In this document: one piece after another, positions 36,619-45,531 of the stretch | How positions within the stretch are numbered: the stretch's first letter is position 1 | Layout of the letters: each line of letters opens with the position of its first letter | From: Chryseobacterium sp. MEBOG06 | GTDB lineage: Bacteria > Bacteroidota > Bacteroidia > Flavobacteriales > Weeksellaceae | Assembly: GCF_021869765.1 (NCBI RefSeq) | Contig: NZ_CP084580.1 | Location: forward strand, 3,348,001 to 3,412,000 | Length of the DNA stretch: 64,000 nt | Direction of reading: 5' to 3' | Translations under genes and position numbers: made by a program | Notes under the pieces: model-generated | Seen by the model: the letters and a program-made list of their open reading frames with translations, nothing else | Database searches by the model: none | Told to the model about the DNA's origin: nothing

Positions 36619-37050
36619 TTAGTTATTTTCAATAGTTAATCCTTCATGTGCAAGTTCCAGGGTTTCAATAGCCACCTCATTACCTTCAGCTTTAAGATCT
36701 GTAGATTGTAATTTAAGCGGAAATGCATTTTTTACTTTCCAGGTCACTGCAGGCTCTCCGTTCTCATCTAAAAGGGAAATTGTAATGGTTCTGCGCTCTA
36801 CGGTATTAAGCTGAGTAGTCTGAAACCAGTTAAAAAACTCATTGTCCTTTTTGAAAGTTCCTCTCTTTAAAGTGATGTTACTGAAAACTTTCAGGCCGGG
36901 CATCTTGATTTTACTAAAGTCAGGACTCGCTCCGTGTCTGTATTCAATTAAACCGGCTTCAACGTTTAAACCGCTTACTTCCTGGAAACCTACTTTTGTT
37001 CCGCCCCAATCTACTTCAAAGGCAAACTTTACTAATGGATATGTACTCAT
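36619..37050 (-). CDS. Inner-tube protein, gp19-like (copy 1)
   Basis: This 143-residue tube protein has gp19-family motifs (VKFAFEVDWGGTKVGFQEVSGLNVEAGLIEY; LKVFSNITLKRGTF; WFQTTQL; ETLELAHEGL). The protein is identical to copy 2 (38483-38914), and the genes differ only at scattered synonymous bases. It polymerises as hexameric rings inside the sheath. Confidence 0.94.
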   Translation of the reverse strand: MSTYPLVKFAFEVDWGGTKVGFQEVSGLNVEAGLIEYRHGASPDFSKIKMPGLKVFSNITLKRGTFKKDNEFFNWFQTTQLNTVERRTITISLLDENGEPAVTWKVKNAFPLKLQSTDLKAEGNEVAIETLELAHEGLTIENN

Positions 37051-37502
37051 AATGTATTTATATTTTTGTTATTATTTAAGTTATTTTATGCTTCCTGTAA
37101 TTTGTGTGAAAAACGAAGCACAATAAATTCAGCCGGACGTACGGCTGCCATTCCGATCTCGATGTTCATTCTTCCTTCTAAAATATCCTGAGCGGACATT
37201 GTTTTGTTCAGACCAACACTTACGTAATAAGCTTCTTCCGGTTTGCTCCCTGCCAATGCTCCGTCTCTCCACTGCTGATCAAGGAAATTCTCGATCATGG
37301 TCTGTACACGAACCCATGTATTCGCTGTATTCGGTTCAAATACGAAACGCTCTGTTGCTTTTTTCACAGATTCTTCTACCATGCTGAAGAAACGACGTAC
37401 GGATACATATTTCCATTCATTGCTGTTTCCGTCCAGCGTTCTTGCTCCCCAAACCAATGTCCCTTTTCCTGTGAAAGTTCTGATTGCGTTAATTGATTTT
37501 CC
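36619..37502. repeat. Tandem-duplication unit end, copy 1
   Basis: The tube gene plus the 3' part of the sheath gene recur at 38483-39366, offset exactly 1864 bp, with only occasional base differences. Beyond 37502 the two sheath genes diverge. Confidence 0.88.
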
Positions 37503-38459
37503 AGCAGCTGGATCCACATTCAGTTTATCCTGATCTTCATGAGAGATTTTTACAGTTGGAGCTACTACATAGTTAAGACCTACATTAGCTGGTGCTTTAA
37601 ATACTCCCGCAGTACTGTCTACCTTAGCGTAAACTCCCGCCATTGCTGATGATGGTGCCAATACTACTCGTTTAGATTCAATCAGTTTTTTAGCTCTGTT
37701 ATACAAATCTGAATCGCTCTTTTTTAAATCAGATAAATAGGTAGCATCTTCATTTCTTAAAGTAAAATCTGATTGAGGGCTGCTGATTTCAACCTCCTTC
37801 TCATCAAAATTATAGCTTAAGATTGTTTCTAGTTTTGGGTAATAAGCTGCACCATATTTTAAACGCTCACCGCTTGGCCCAGCGTCTACACCTTCTCTAA
37901 AATTAATAACTGCTCTAAAATCAGCACCTGTAGTAGAATCATCACCTACAACATCCATGATCACAAATCTGTCTTTCATAAGTTCAGCATGATCTAAAGC
38001 AGATTCATAAAAACTATAGATATTCGCATCCAAACCTTCAGCATCCGGGAAAACAATAAGGGTTGGTTCGTCTTCTTTTTCCAGAGTCGCAAGACCTTTT
38101 TCCAATTCAGCTAATTCTACTTTAGTTGGAAAACCTACTGTTTTTACTCCTACAGAAACGATATAACATGGTCCGCCGCCATTGGCAAAATACATTTGCA
38201 TCGCATAATACATTTTGAAAGGACTTAGAGCGACCTCAGTTTCAAGAGAATTACCATTGATGTTAATCTTGAAAGCTTCAGGCAATGCTTCTCCAAAAAT
38301 TGTTTTATATTCCAACATAGAAGAGATTCTTGTTGGTTCATTTCTAGGCCCTTTATCTGTGTACCCAACAAAAGCCGGGATAGCCGTTTCTACTTGTGCT
38401 ACTGATGGTGGGAATGTTGCAATTTCCTCAACGTAGACTCCTGGTGTTTTGTAACTCAT
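37086..38459 (-). CDS. Contractile sheath protein 1
   Basis: This 457-residue protein starts with the sheath signature MSYKTPGVYVEEIATFPPSVAQVETAIPAFVGYT, has MYYAMQMYFANGGGPCYIVSVG, and ends with the conserved C-terminal core (AGVYAKVDSTAGVFKAPANVGLNYV; RTFTGKGTLVWGARTLDGNSNEWKYVSVRRF; FVLRFSHKLQEA). It is the shortest of the three sheath genes, lacking the large insertion of sheath 2. The C-terminal part is nearly identical in sheath 2. Confidence 0.95.
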   Translation of the reverse strand: MSYKTPGVYVEEIATFPPSVAQVETAIPAFVGYTDKGPRNEPTRISSMLEYKTIFGEALPEAFKININGNSLETEVALSPFKMYYAMQMYFANGGGPCYIVSVGVKTVGFPTKVELAELEKGLATLEKEDEPTLIVFPDAEGLDANIYSFYESALDHAELMKDRFVIMDVVGDDSTTGADFRAVINFREGVDAGPSGERLKYGAAYYPKLETILSYNFDEKEVEISSPQSDFTLRNEDATYLSDLKKSDSDLYNRAKKLIESKRVVLAPSSAMAGVYAKVDSTAGVFKAPANVGLNYVVAPTVKISHEDQDKLNVDPAAGKSINAIRTFTGKGTLVWGARTLDGNSNEWKYVSVRRFFSMVEESVKKATERFVFEPNTANTWVRVQTMIENFLDQQWRDGALAGSKPEEAYYVSVGLNKTMSAQDILEGRMNIEIGMAAVRPAEFIVLRFSHKLQEA

Positions 38460-38482
38460 TTTTTTAAAATTTTAAATTAATA

Positions 38483-38914
38483 TTAGTTATTTTCAATAGT
38501 TAATCCTTCGTGTGCAAGTTCTAAGGTTTCAATAGCCACCTCATTACCTTCAGCTTTAAGATCTGTAGATTGTAATTTAAGCGGGAATGCATTTTTTACT
38601 TTCCAGGTCACTGCAGGCTCTCCGTTCTCATCTAAAAGGGAAATTGTAATGGTTCTGCGCTCTACGGTATTAAGCTGAGTAGTCTGAAACCAGTTAAAAA
38701 ACTCATTGTCCTTTTTGAAAGTTCCTCTCTTTAAAGTGATGTTACTGAAAACTTTCAGTCCGGGCATTTTGATTTTACTAAAGTCAGGACTTGCTCCGTG
38801 TCTGTATTCAATTAAACCGGCTTCAACGTTTAGACCGCTTACTTCCTGGAAACCTACTTTTGTTCCGCCCCAATCTACTTCAAAGGCAAACTTTACTAAT
38901 GGATATGTACTCAT
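38483..38914 (-). CDS. Inner-tube protein, gp19-like (copy 2)
   Basis: The protein of 143 residues is identical to the one encoded at 36619-37050. It lies between sheath 2 and sheath 1, giving an alternating sheath-tube-sheath-tube order that results from tandem duplication. Retained identity with only silent base changes indicates selection or ongoing gene conversion. Confidence 0.94.
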   Translation of the reverse strand: MSTYPLVKFAFEVDWGGTKVGFQEVSGLNVEAGLIEYRHGASPDFSKIKMPGLKVFSNITLKRGTFKKDNEFFNWFQTTQLNTVERRTITISLLDENGEPAVTWKVKNAFPLKLQSTDLKAEGNEVAIETLELAHEGLTIENN

Positions 38915-39366
38915 AATGTATTTATATTTTTGTTGTTATTTAAGTTATTTTATGCTTCCTGTAATTTGTGTGAAAAACGAAGCACGATAAATTCAGCCGG
39001 ACGTACGGCTGCCATTCCGATCTCGATGTTCATTCTTCCTTCTAAAATATCCTGAGCGGACATTGTTTTGTTCAGACCAACACTTACGTAATAAGCTTCT
39101 TCCGGTTTGCTCCCTGCCAATGCTCCGTCTCTCCACTGCTGATCAAGGAAATTCTCGATCATGGTCTGTACACGAACCCATGTATTCGCTGTATTCGGTT
39201 CAAATACGAAACGCTCTGTTGCTTTTTTCACAGATTCTTCTACCATGCTGAAGAAACGACGTACGGATACATATTTCCATTCATTGCTGTTTCCGTCCAG
39301 CGTTCTTGCTCCCCAAACCAATGTCCCTTTTCCTGTGAAAGTTCTGATAACGTTAATTGATTTTCC
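38483..39366. repeat. Tandem-duplication unit end, copy 2
   Basis: This is the partner of 36619-37502 at an offset of 1864 bp and covers the tube gene and sheath C-terminus. Confidence 0.88.
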
Positions 39367-40668
39367 ATACGTAGTATCTACGTTAAGAAGATCCTGCTCC
39401 TTAGTAGTAATTTTTACGGTTGGAGCCACAACATAGTTAAGACCAACGTTAGCTGGTGATTTAAATACTCCGGCAGTACTGTCTACCTTGGCGTAAACTC
39501 CCGCCATTGCTGAGGATGGAGCAAGAATCACCTGTTTAGATTCAATAGCTTGCTTAGCCTGATTATACAACTCTGAATGATTTGCTTTTAAATCAGCTAA
39601 ATTTCTGCTACCATATACACCAGTAACCGGTACTTTATCATCTTTGAAATCATAACTTAGAACTGTTTTCAATTTAGGATGATAGGCTGCTCCATATTTT
39701 AGACCTGAAGCAGACACTTCATTTCTAAAGGTAGCATCATCTCCCAGGACATCCATAATGACAAACCTGTCTTTTAATAATTCTGCCTGATCTAAAGCTT
39801 TATTATATAAATTGTAGGCTTTAGTGATTGTATCCTGATCACCGGCTCTGGAAACCAGTGACGTTTTAAAATCAGCAGTACTCTCTGCAACACTTTTAGC
39901 ACTACTCCATACTGAATCAAACTTAGATGCAGCAATTTGTATATCAATCTTAACGTCAGCCACCTGAGCATTTGGAACTGCAGCAGCAGCTTTACCTGCT
40001 TCTACAACTACCTGAGCTGCCTGAGCTGCAGCAACTTCATTAGCATCATTAGGATTGGTAATTTTGTAAGTATTGGCTTTTGCAACAGTAGCATCTATAA
40101 TATGCTGTATAGTTGGACCGGCAGAATTTGCAGCATCTGCAACAGCTTTTGAGGCAGTTTTTGCAATAGTGGCAAAAGTTTCATTACTTTCTGAGGCTTC
40201 AGAAGCTTTGGCAGCAGCAGCAATATCTGAAGCAGCAGGAACTAAATCCTGAAGATCAGGGAAAACGATAAGAGTTGGTTCGTCCTCTTTTTTTAATAAG
40301 TCAAGACCTGCCTGTAATTCTACAGTATTTACGGATGCAGGATACCCTTCAGGTCCTACAGAAACAATATAACATGCACCACCTCCATTGGCAAAATACA
40401 TTTGCATCGCATAGTACATTTTAAAATCGTTTACTTTAGTCTGCACTGCTGTTGCAACGCCATCTCTAAAAGCTACAGCTAAAGGTTCCGGCTTAGCATG
40501 TCCAAAAAGTTGCTCATACTCCAGCATAGAAGAGATTCTTGTTGGTTTATTTTGGGGTCCTAATTCGGTATATCCGATAAAAGCTGGAATAGCTGTTTCA
40601 ACTTGTGCTACGGAAGGTGGAAATGTAGACTGTTCCTCCACGTAAGCTCCAGGGGTTTTGTAATTCAT
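38950..40668 (-). CDS. Contractile sheath protein 2 with Ala-rich insertion
   Basis: This 572-residue protein has the same N-terminal start (MNYKTPGAYVEEQSTFPPSVAQVETAIPAFIGYT) and C-terminal core as sheath 1. It has about 115 extra residues near 150-290, rich in Ala, Ser and Val and predicted helical (ASDIAAAAKASEASESN; AAQAAQVVVEAGKAAAAVP). In sheath proteins this middle region faces outward, so the insertion probably makes a surface domain on the particle. Three sheath types are normal for Afp-like systems. Confidence 0.93.
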   Translation of the reverse strand: MNYKTPGAYVEEQSTFPPSVAQVETAIPAFIGYTELGPQNKPTRISSMLEYEQLFGHAKPEPLAVAFRDGVATAVQTKVNDFKMYYAMQMYFANGGGACYIVSVGPEGYPASVNTVELQAGLDLLKKEDEPTLIVFPDLQDLVPAASDIAAAAKASEASESNETFATIAKTASKAVADAANSAGPTIQHIIDATVAKANTYKITNPNDANEVAAAQAAQVVVEAGKAAAAVPNAQVADVKIDIQIAASKFDSVWSSAKSVAESTADFKTSLVSRAGDQDTITKAYNLYNKALDQAELLKDRFVIMDVLGDDATFRNEVSASGLKYGAAYHPKLKTVLSYDFKDDKVPVTGVYGSRNLADLKANHSELYNQAKQAIESKQVILAPSSAMAGVYAKVDSTAGVFKSPANVGLNYVVAPTVKITTKEQDLLNVDTTYGKSINVIRTFTGKGTLVWGARTLDGNSNEWKYVSVRRFFSMVEESVKKATERFVFEPNTANTWVRVQTMIENFLDQQWRDGALAGSKPEEAYYVSVGLNKTMSAQDILEGRMNIEIGMAAVRPAEFIVLRFSHKLQEA

Positions 40669-40701
40669 TTTTAAAAAATTTAATGTTAATATTAATTATT
40701 C

Positions 40702-40720
40702 TTCGAAGCTGAACTTCGAA
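40702..40720 (-). promoter_or_regulatory. Short hairpin between sheath 3 and sheath 2
   Basis: TTCGAAG (40702-40708) / CTTCGAA (40714-40720) with a five-base loop lies in the 78-bp gap. It could be an RNA-stability or attenuation element. Confidence 0.35.
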
Positions 40721-40746
40721 TATATATTCGTGATTGATTGTAATTT

Positions 40747-42471
40747 CTAAGATTCTTGTAATTGGTGTGAAAAACGTAATATAATAAATTCCGCCGGTCG
40801 TGCTAATGCTACTTTTACCGTTACACTCATCGTTTTGGTTTTAGTTTCATCTTCATCTGCACCTACTTCAACAAAATAAGCTTCTTTTGGTGTAATCCCT
40901 GCCAATGCACCTTCCATCCATTGCTGGTTAAGAAAATTTTCAAGAGTAGCTTTTGCCTGTAACCAGGTAGGTCGTATATTGGGTTCGTCAATAAATTCAT
41001 GAAGTGTTTTACTTATCGCTTGCTTTAGCATATTATAATAGCGACGTACATTCACATACTTCCATTCATTGTCTTTCCCATCTTTTTTGTCCATTCCGTC
41101 CAGCGTTCTGGCTCCCCATACTAATGTCCCTTTTCCTGTAAAAGTTCTAATTGCATTGATTGATTTTCCTGTATCATCTATATGTAGTTTTGCCTGTTCC
41201 TGATCTGAAATTTTTTCTGTGGGAGCAACTACATAATTAAAACCTACGTTGGCGGGAGCTTTCCACACCCCTCTTATACTGTCTACCCTGTTGTATACAC
41301 CAGCCATTGCAGATGATGGGGGTAAAACAACTTTCAACGACTGTATTTCTTTCTTCACCTGATTGTATAATGCAGAATTTGAGGACTCTAAATTTTTAAG
41401 GGTAATACCATTTGCCTCTCCTTCTTCGTCTTTCACATCAACAATTGCAGACTTTAGCGCTTCAAATTCCCCACTGAAAGCAGGCGCGCTTTCATCCAAA
41501 TCATCAGGAACAGTAAAATCATCAATTGTTCCATCATATATAGCTTCTAACACAGCTTTTGATTCATTAATTGCCAGAATTAAACTTGATTTTCCATGAG
41601 ATACCGCATCAGCGGATTCATTAATTTCTTCTGCAATGGCAATAGCCTGTCCTAAGAAATCAGCAAGTATAAAAGGATCAGGAGATCCACCTGAAATTTC
41701 CATGTTTGCTAAGTTTTGCAGTTCACTTAAAGCCGCTATCTCCCCTTTATAAAAAACAGAGCTTTCCTGCTTAGGCTCCTGTAAACCTTTATGTACAATT
41801 GGTGTTTTATTCTCATCAAAAGAATAGTTCAAAATAGTTTTTAAATGTGGGAAATAGGCTGCAGCATGACTGGTTGAATTCACTTTATTTCTAAAGATAT
41901 CAATAGTAGTAAGATCATTGGATCCCTTTACAGAGTTTCCGTAATAGGTATCCAGTATAGCAAATCTATTTTCTGTCTTTACTTTTGCTTTCTCAATTAC
42001 CTGATTGGAGATTGTATAAAAATCTTCTTCATTAGCTAGCGAGATCGCATCAGGGAGAATAATAAGACTTGGTTCTTTTATATAGTCAATCATCTGTACC
42101 CCTGTCTCCAGTGCAGACAGCTGTACTTCTCCTGTTGAAGGGTATTTTCCTGCAGAAATAATATAGCAAGGCCCCCCGCCATTCGCAAAATACATTTGAA
42201 GTGAATAGTACATTAGAAATTGTACCGGAGGTGGTATTAGAGCCACCCCTTTATCTTTTACCTCTTTTAGCTGAATGCCCTCTTTTTTTGGTCCCCCGAA
42301 AGAGCGTTCATATTCCAAAAGAGAACCGATTTTAAAAGCATTTTTATATTGATCAGGTATTAGCTCAGTATACCCTATAAACACAGGTATGGCTGTTTCT
42401 GCTAATGCAACAGAATAAGGAAGTTTTGTAATTTCTTCAATAGAAACTCCCGGTGTTGTTAGATTTAACAT
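40747..42471 (-). CDS. Contractile sheath protein 3
   Basis: This protein has 574 residues from ATG 42469-42471, chosen because MLNLTTPGVSIEEITKLPYSVALAETAIPVFIGYT matches the sheath N-terminus; the upstream extension to 42546 is not conserved. It has the sheath core motifs (MYYSLQMYFANGGGPCYIIS; RTFTGKGTLVWGARTLDG; PAEFIILRFSHQLQES) but diverges from sheaths 1 and 2. It has its own acidic helical insertion around 235-350 and a KDGKDNEWKYV variant. It is the first sheath gene in the operon and possibly forms the basal ring. Confidence 0.93.
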   Translation of the reverse strand: MLNLTTPGVSIEEITKLPYSVALAETAIPVFIGYTELIPDQYKNAFKIGSLLEYERSFGGPKKEGIQLKEVKDKGVALIPPPVQFLMYYSLQMYFANGGGPCYIISAGKYPSTGEVQLSALETGVQMIDYIKEPSLIILPDAISLANEEDFYTISNQVIEKAKVKTENRFAILDTYYGNSVKGSNDLTTIDIFRNKVNSTSHAAAYFPHLKTILNYSFDENKTPIVHKGLQEPKQESSVFYKGEIAALSELQNLANMEISGGSPDPFILADFLGQAIAIAEEINESADAVSHGKSSLILAINESKAVLEAIYDGTIDDFTVPDDLDESAPAFSGEFEALKSAIVDVKDEEGEANGITLKNLESSNSALYNQVKKEIQSLKVVLPPSSAMAGVYNRVDSIRGVWKAPANVGFNYVVAPTEKISDQEQAKLHIDDTGKSINAIRTFTGKGTLVWGARTLDGMDKKDGKDNEWKYVNVRRYYNMLKQAISKTLHEFIDEPNIRPTWLQAKATLENFLNQQWMEGALAGITPKEAYFVEVGADEDETKTKTMSVTVKVALARPAEFIILRFSHQLQES

Positions 42472-42511
42472 GTTAAAAAATTTGAAAAGGTTATTAGTTT
42501 TTATTTTATGG

Positions 42512-43096
42512 TTAATTAACTTTAATACTTTGTATATTAACGTCATTAATCAGTTCAACAGGTTTTGTCTCTTTAGCTACAATTTTTATTACACTGATTT
42601 TATATAAGACAGACGGCATGATCTTCCCACCTAATAATCCCCAGATATAACTTAGCTGATCAAAGGGGATAGAATGCAATTCAATTCTGAACTTAAAATT
42701 ATCTTCTTGATTGGATCCAATATATTCTAATACATTATTTGCTTGAAATATTTCAATAACTTTCGAGATATTCAGCAACCCTTTGTTATACATACTTCTG
42801 TTGGCTGCGATCATTACATAAAGGTTTAAATAAGCCGGAGCACTCTCCTTGTCATATCGGGTCGGTTGAGATTCTACCACTACCTGCTGGTATCTTGATC
42901 TATTTTTCAATGTTGATTCTTCCTCAACACTTAAAAGAGTAATTATTACCTTGTCGCTAAGCCGAGAGTCTTCGTCATCATGTTTTGCGATATCACCTAC
43001 AACAGCGATTTCTACTTCATTAGGAAAAATTGGGTTATATAAACCATTTGGCTCATTTAGCTTATTTTGTAAAACTGTTAATACATTATTAATCAT
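42512..43096 (-). CDS. DUF4255-type tail terminator/cap (Afp16-like)
   Basis: This 194-residue protein matches the DUF4255/Pvc16 family that caps the distal end of the tube and sheath: an N-terminal helix (MINNVLTVLQNKLNE), VIITLLSVEEESTLKN, a YLNLYVMIAANRSMYNKGLLNISKVIEIFQ core and a late YIWGLLGGKIMPSVLYKISVI. It is the first gene of the structural operon. A plausible promoter lies 26-59 nt upstream. Confidence 0.85.
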   Translation of the reverse strand: MINNVLTVLQNKLNEPNGLYNPIFPNEVEIAVVGDIAKHDDEDSRLSDKVIITLLSVEEESTLKNRSRYQQVVVESQPTRYDKESAPAYLNLYVMIAANRSMYNKGLLNISKVIEIFQANNVLEYIGSNQEDNFKFRIELHSIPFDQLSYIWGLLGGKIMPSVLYKISVIKIVAKETKPVELINDVNIQSIKVN

Positions 43097-43121
43097 AATT
43101 TCTGTTCTTAGTTATTGTGGT

Positions 43122-43155
43122 GCAAACATACAATCCCCCCTCCTCAAAAGACAAA
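43122..43155 (-). promoter_or_regulatory. Putative promoter of the eCIS structural operon
   Basis: On the minus strand TTTG (43155-43152) is followed after 21 nt by TATGTTTGC (43130-43122), matching the Bacteroidetes -33 TTTG and -7 TAnnTTTGC elements. Transcription would begin just before the ATG at 43096, giving a short leader. Confidence 0.5.
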
Positions 43156-43562
43156 TATTTGGAGCTCTCAATACAGTCTTTGCAGTAAATCGAATTTTTA
43201 TTTTTCGAAAAAAAAATAAAAAAACAAAAGAATAAAACCATCATAATCAAACCATTGAATGTTTTTTTTGAAAAATAAAAATTTAGCTCTAAGACTTTCT
43301 CTATACACATAGCAAATAATCTTATCCGGAGAATAATTGCCATTTGAAAAATAAATCTTCAAATACTACGGCATACTTCCCTCTACTCTCACTTGAAAGT
43401 GATGTCTTTTTATACCCTGTAATTTCTAAAAACAGCAACCTCCATTTAATCGGGAAACAATTTTGCCTTTTACTGCAAAGACAGAATAGAGCGTCCTTAT
43501 AATTCGCAAAATGCCTTTTCATCTTCTAATTTTGACCCCAATAATTTTTAAAATTTAATAAC
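43156..43562. other. Divergent intergenic region
   Basis: It separates the two transcription arms of the eCIS locus. It is AT-rich and I see no credible gene. A TAATTTTG sequence at 43527-43534 could be the -7 box of the plus-strand arm, but no matching -33 is visible. Confidence 0.4.
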
Positions 43563-43883
43563 ATGAATATCAAAAAACTTTTTGGCAAGCGCAATGAAAT
43601 CATTGGCGGCCATTTCAATGAATTGCGCTCGAAAATGGGCGTAGCTGATCAAAACGAAGAACTGATTTTCTCTTTAAGAGAACAAATTTGTAACGCATGC
43701 CCTTTAAAAAACGGTAATAATTGCAACGCCATGAAATGGCTTAACCCAGACACACTGGAAGTTATAGACTATCCAAAAGATGGCTTTATAAGAGGTTGCG
43801 GATGCAGACTGAGTGCAAAACAAAAATCAAAGTTAAGTCTTTGCCCTGCAGGTTTTTGGGGAGGAGAATTCGATCAGAAGTAA
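43563..43883 (+). CDS. Cys-rich small protein of phage/eCIS context
   Basis: This 106-residue protein has a cysteine set (CNACPLKNGNNCNA, then GCGCRLSAKQKSKLSLCPAGFWGG) that suggests a small metal-binding fold. Proteins with this pattern occur in Bacteroidetes prophages and eCIS clusters without known function. It is the first gene of the plus-strand arm, 46 nt before the tape-measure gene. Confidence 0.65.
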   Translation: MNIKKLFGKRNEIIGGHFNELRSKMGVADQNEELIFSLREQICNACPLKNGNNCNAMKWLNPDTLEVIDYPKDGFIRGCGCRLSAKQKSKLSLCPAGFWGGEFDQK

Positions 43884-43929
43884 AATCCTTTGAACACTCT
43901 CTATATTGTATAATTAAAACCTATTTAGT

Positions 43930-45399
43930 ATGATGCAAGATCATATAATTCAGAAAGTCTTTGTGGAAATCACAGTTAACAACAAAGAAAAAGCATTTAG
44001 CCTAAAAGAGGATATTAACAGTTTTTTGTCTATGGATGTTTTTCCGGAAATAGAGAAGTACATCAATACTTTGGAGCATCAATTAGTCGGCCATACCCTC
44101 CAAATTCCTCGGTTAGAATTGGATCTGGATGTAAAAAGCAGTTCGCTAAATGCTGAATTAAAAGAAAATATTGCTCGACTTTTTAAAGAAGAACTTTCAG
44201 AAGTCATTAACCCGGTTATAGGTTCAGATCAAACAACAGAAATTGATTCTAAGGCATATCTGATTGACAATCAGGAAAAGATGGTGCAAACTTTTGTCTA
44301 TTTTTTAGAAAAGGGATATATGCCCTGGTGGAATTCGGACAAAAAAGAGACTTCTTTTATGGAGCCAGCCGCATTTGATCATCTGATTCTGGCTGATAAC
44401 TTCTCCCAAAGTATGATTCCCCTTTTGTCTAAACCACATGTTCAGGATCGAATTATCAATCAATTTTCAAATGCGCAGATTGCCCAATTATGTCTGACAG
44501 TTATAAAAAATAAGGCGTTAAAAATCAACCTGCAGGTCGAAGTCATCAGTCTCATATCTAAGCTTAATAATACTGAAAGACTTATCATATGGCGTTTAGT
44601 TCTGGATGTATTATCAAAACATTTGGGCTCTTCAACTAATAACCTTCGGGAATACCTTCTGCAACAGATTACAAAAGTAGCAACAGTAGCAGCAAAGGGT
44701 CAATCACCAGCAAAGGTTCAGTCACCAACAAAAAACAGCTCTCAGAAATGGAAAGCAGTCGCTAAAATATTCCCCTTTATTCAAGAAGATGAGATTATTG
44801 AAAGCTTCGAAAACAATACTACTGATACTCCGGAAGGTACAAAAGATTCAGCAGAAAAGATTCAGAAGGAAAATATTTCAGAGCATGCTAACCCACACCT
44901 GAATGATGGGCAATATGTTCAAAATGCCGGCCTTATTCTGATACACCCATTCATTAAAACCTTTTTTGAACATTGTGATCTTATTCATCCGGAAACCCAA
45001 CAGCTCACTGACCCTGAATTAGGTGCACATTTGTTACATTATATTGCTACCGGAAAAACAAATGCTCCTGAACACGACATGATTTTCGAGAAATTCTTAT
45101 GTAACATTCCGATGAATCAATCGATTAACAGACATATTAAACTTTCGCGTAAGCATAAAACACAGGCTAAAAATGTTATAGAAAGTGTTCTGCACAACTG
45201 GAATCCAATGAGAAAATCATCATCGGGATTATTACAAAACGAATTTTTCCAACGGTCGGGAAAATTAGTAGTTACCGATTTTGATTACACCCTTACCATA
45301 GAACGAAAGGCGCAGGATATTTTACTTGATAAACTTTCCTGGGGTATTGGTCTTTTTAAACTGCCATGGCAGGAAAAATTCATATTTGTGAACTGGTAA
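43930..45399 (+). CDS. eCIS tape-measure protein (Afp14-like)
   Basis: This 489-residue protein has an N-terminal IEKYINTLEHQLVGHTLQIPRLELDLDV, matching the iRIdrLELDLG motif of contractile-injection-system tape-measure proteins. In the C-terminal part it has NAGLILIHPFIKTFFEHCDL...GAHLLHYIATGK and the closing LPWQEKFIFVNW, typical of the family's end. It would set tube length. It is shorter than many family members. It lies directly before the AAA+ gene, the usual order. Confidence 0.88.
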   Translation: MMQDHIIQKVFVEITVNNKEKAFSLKEDINSFLSMDVFPEIEKYINTLEHQLVGHTLQIPRLELDLDVKSSSLNAELKENIARLFKEELSEVINPVIGSDQTTEIDSKAYLIDNQEKMVQTFVYFLEKGYMPWWNSDKKETSFMEPAAFDHLILADNFSQSMIPLLSKPHVQDRIINQFSNAQIAQLCLTVIKNKALKINLQVEVISLISKLNNTERLIIWRLVLDVLSKHLGSSTNNLREYLLQQITKVATVAAKGQSPAKVQSPTKNSSQKWKAVAKIFPFIQEDEIIESFENNTTDTPEGTKDSAEKIQKENISEHANPHLNDGQYVQNAGLILIHPFIKTFFEHCDLIHPETQQLTDPELGAHLLHYIATGKTNAPEHDMIFEKFLCNIPMNQSINRHIKLSRKHKTQAKNVIESVLHNWNPMRKSSSGLLQNEFFQRSGKLVVTDFDYTLTIERKAQDILLDKLSWGIGLFKLPWQEKFIFVNW

Positions 45400-45531
45400 T
45401 CAATTTTTTATTGATTGGTTCATACACTACAAAATCTACTCTAGAATTATTTTCTATTTTAAGAAAAATATTTTCCGGTATTTCTCCAGCCTTACCATCC
45501 AATTTTAACACAAGCAACTCAAAATACAATT

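Noticed and set aside
43089..43522. Two overlapping minus-strand ORFs (84 and 66 codons) upstream of the eCIS operon
   Set aside because: Low-complexity Phe/Lys-rich products of AT-rich DNA lying over the divergent promoter region.
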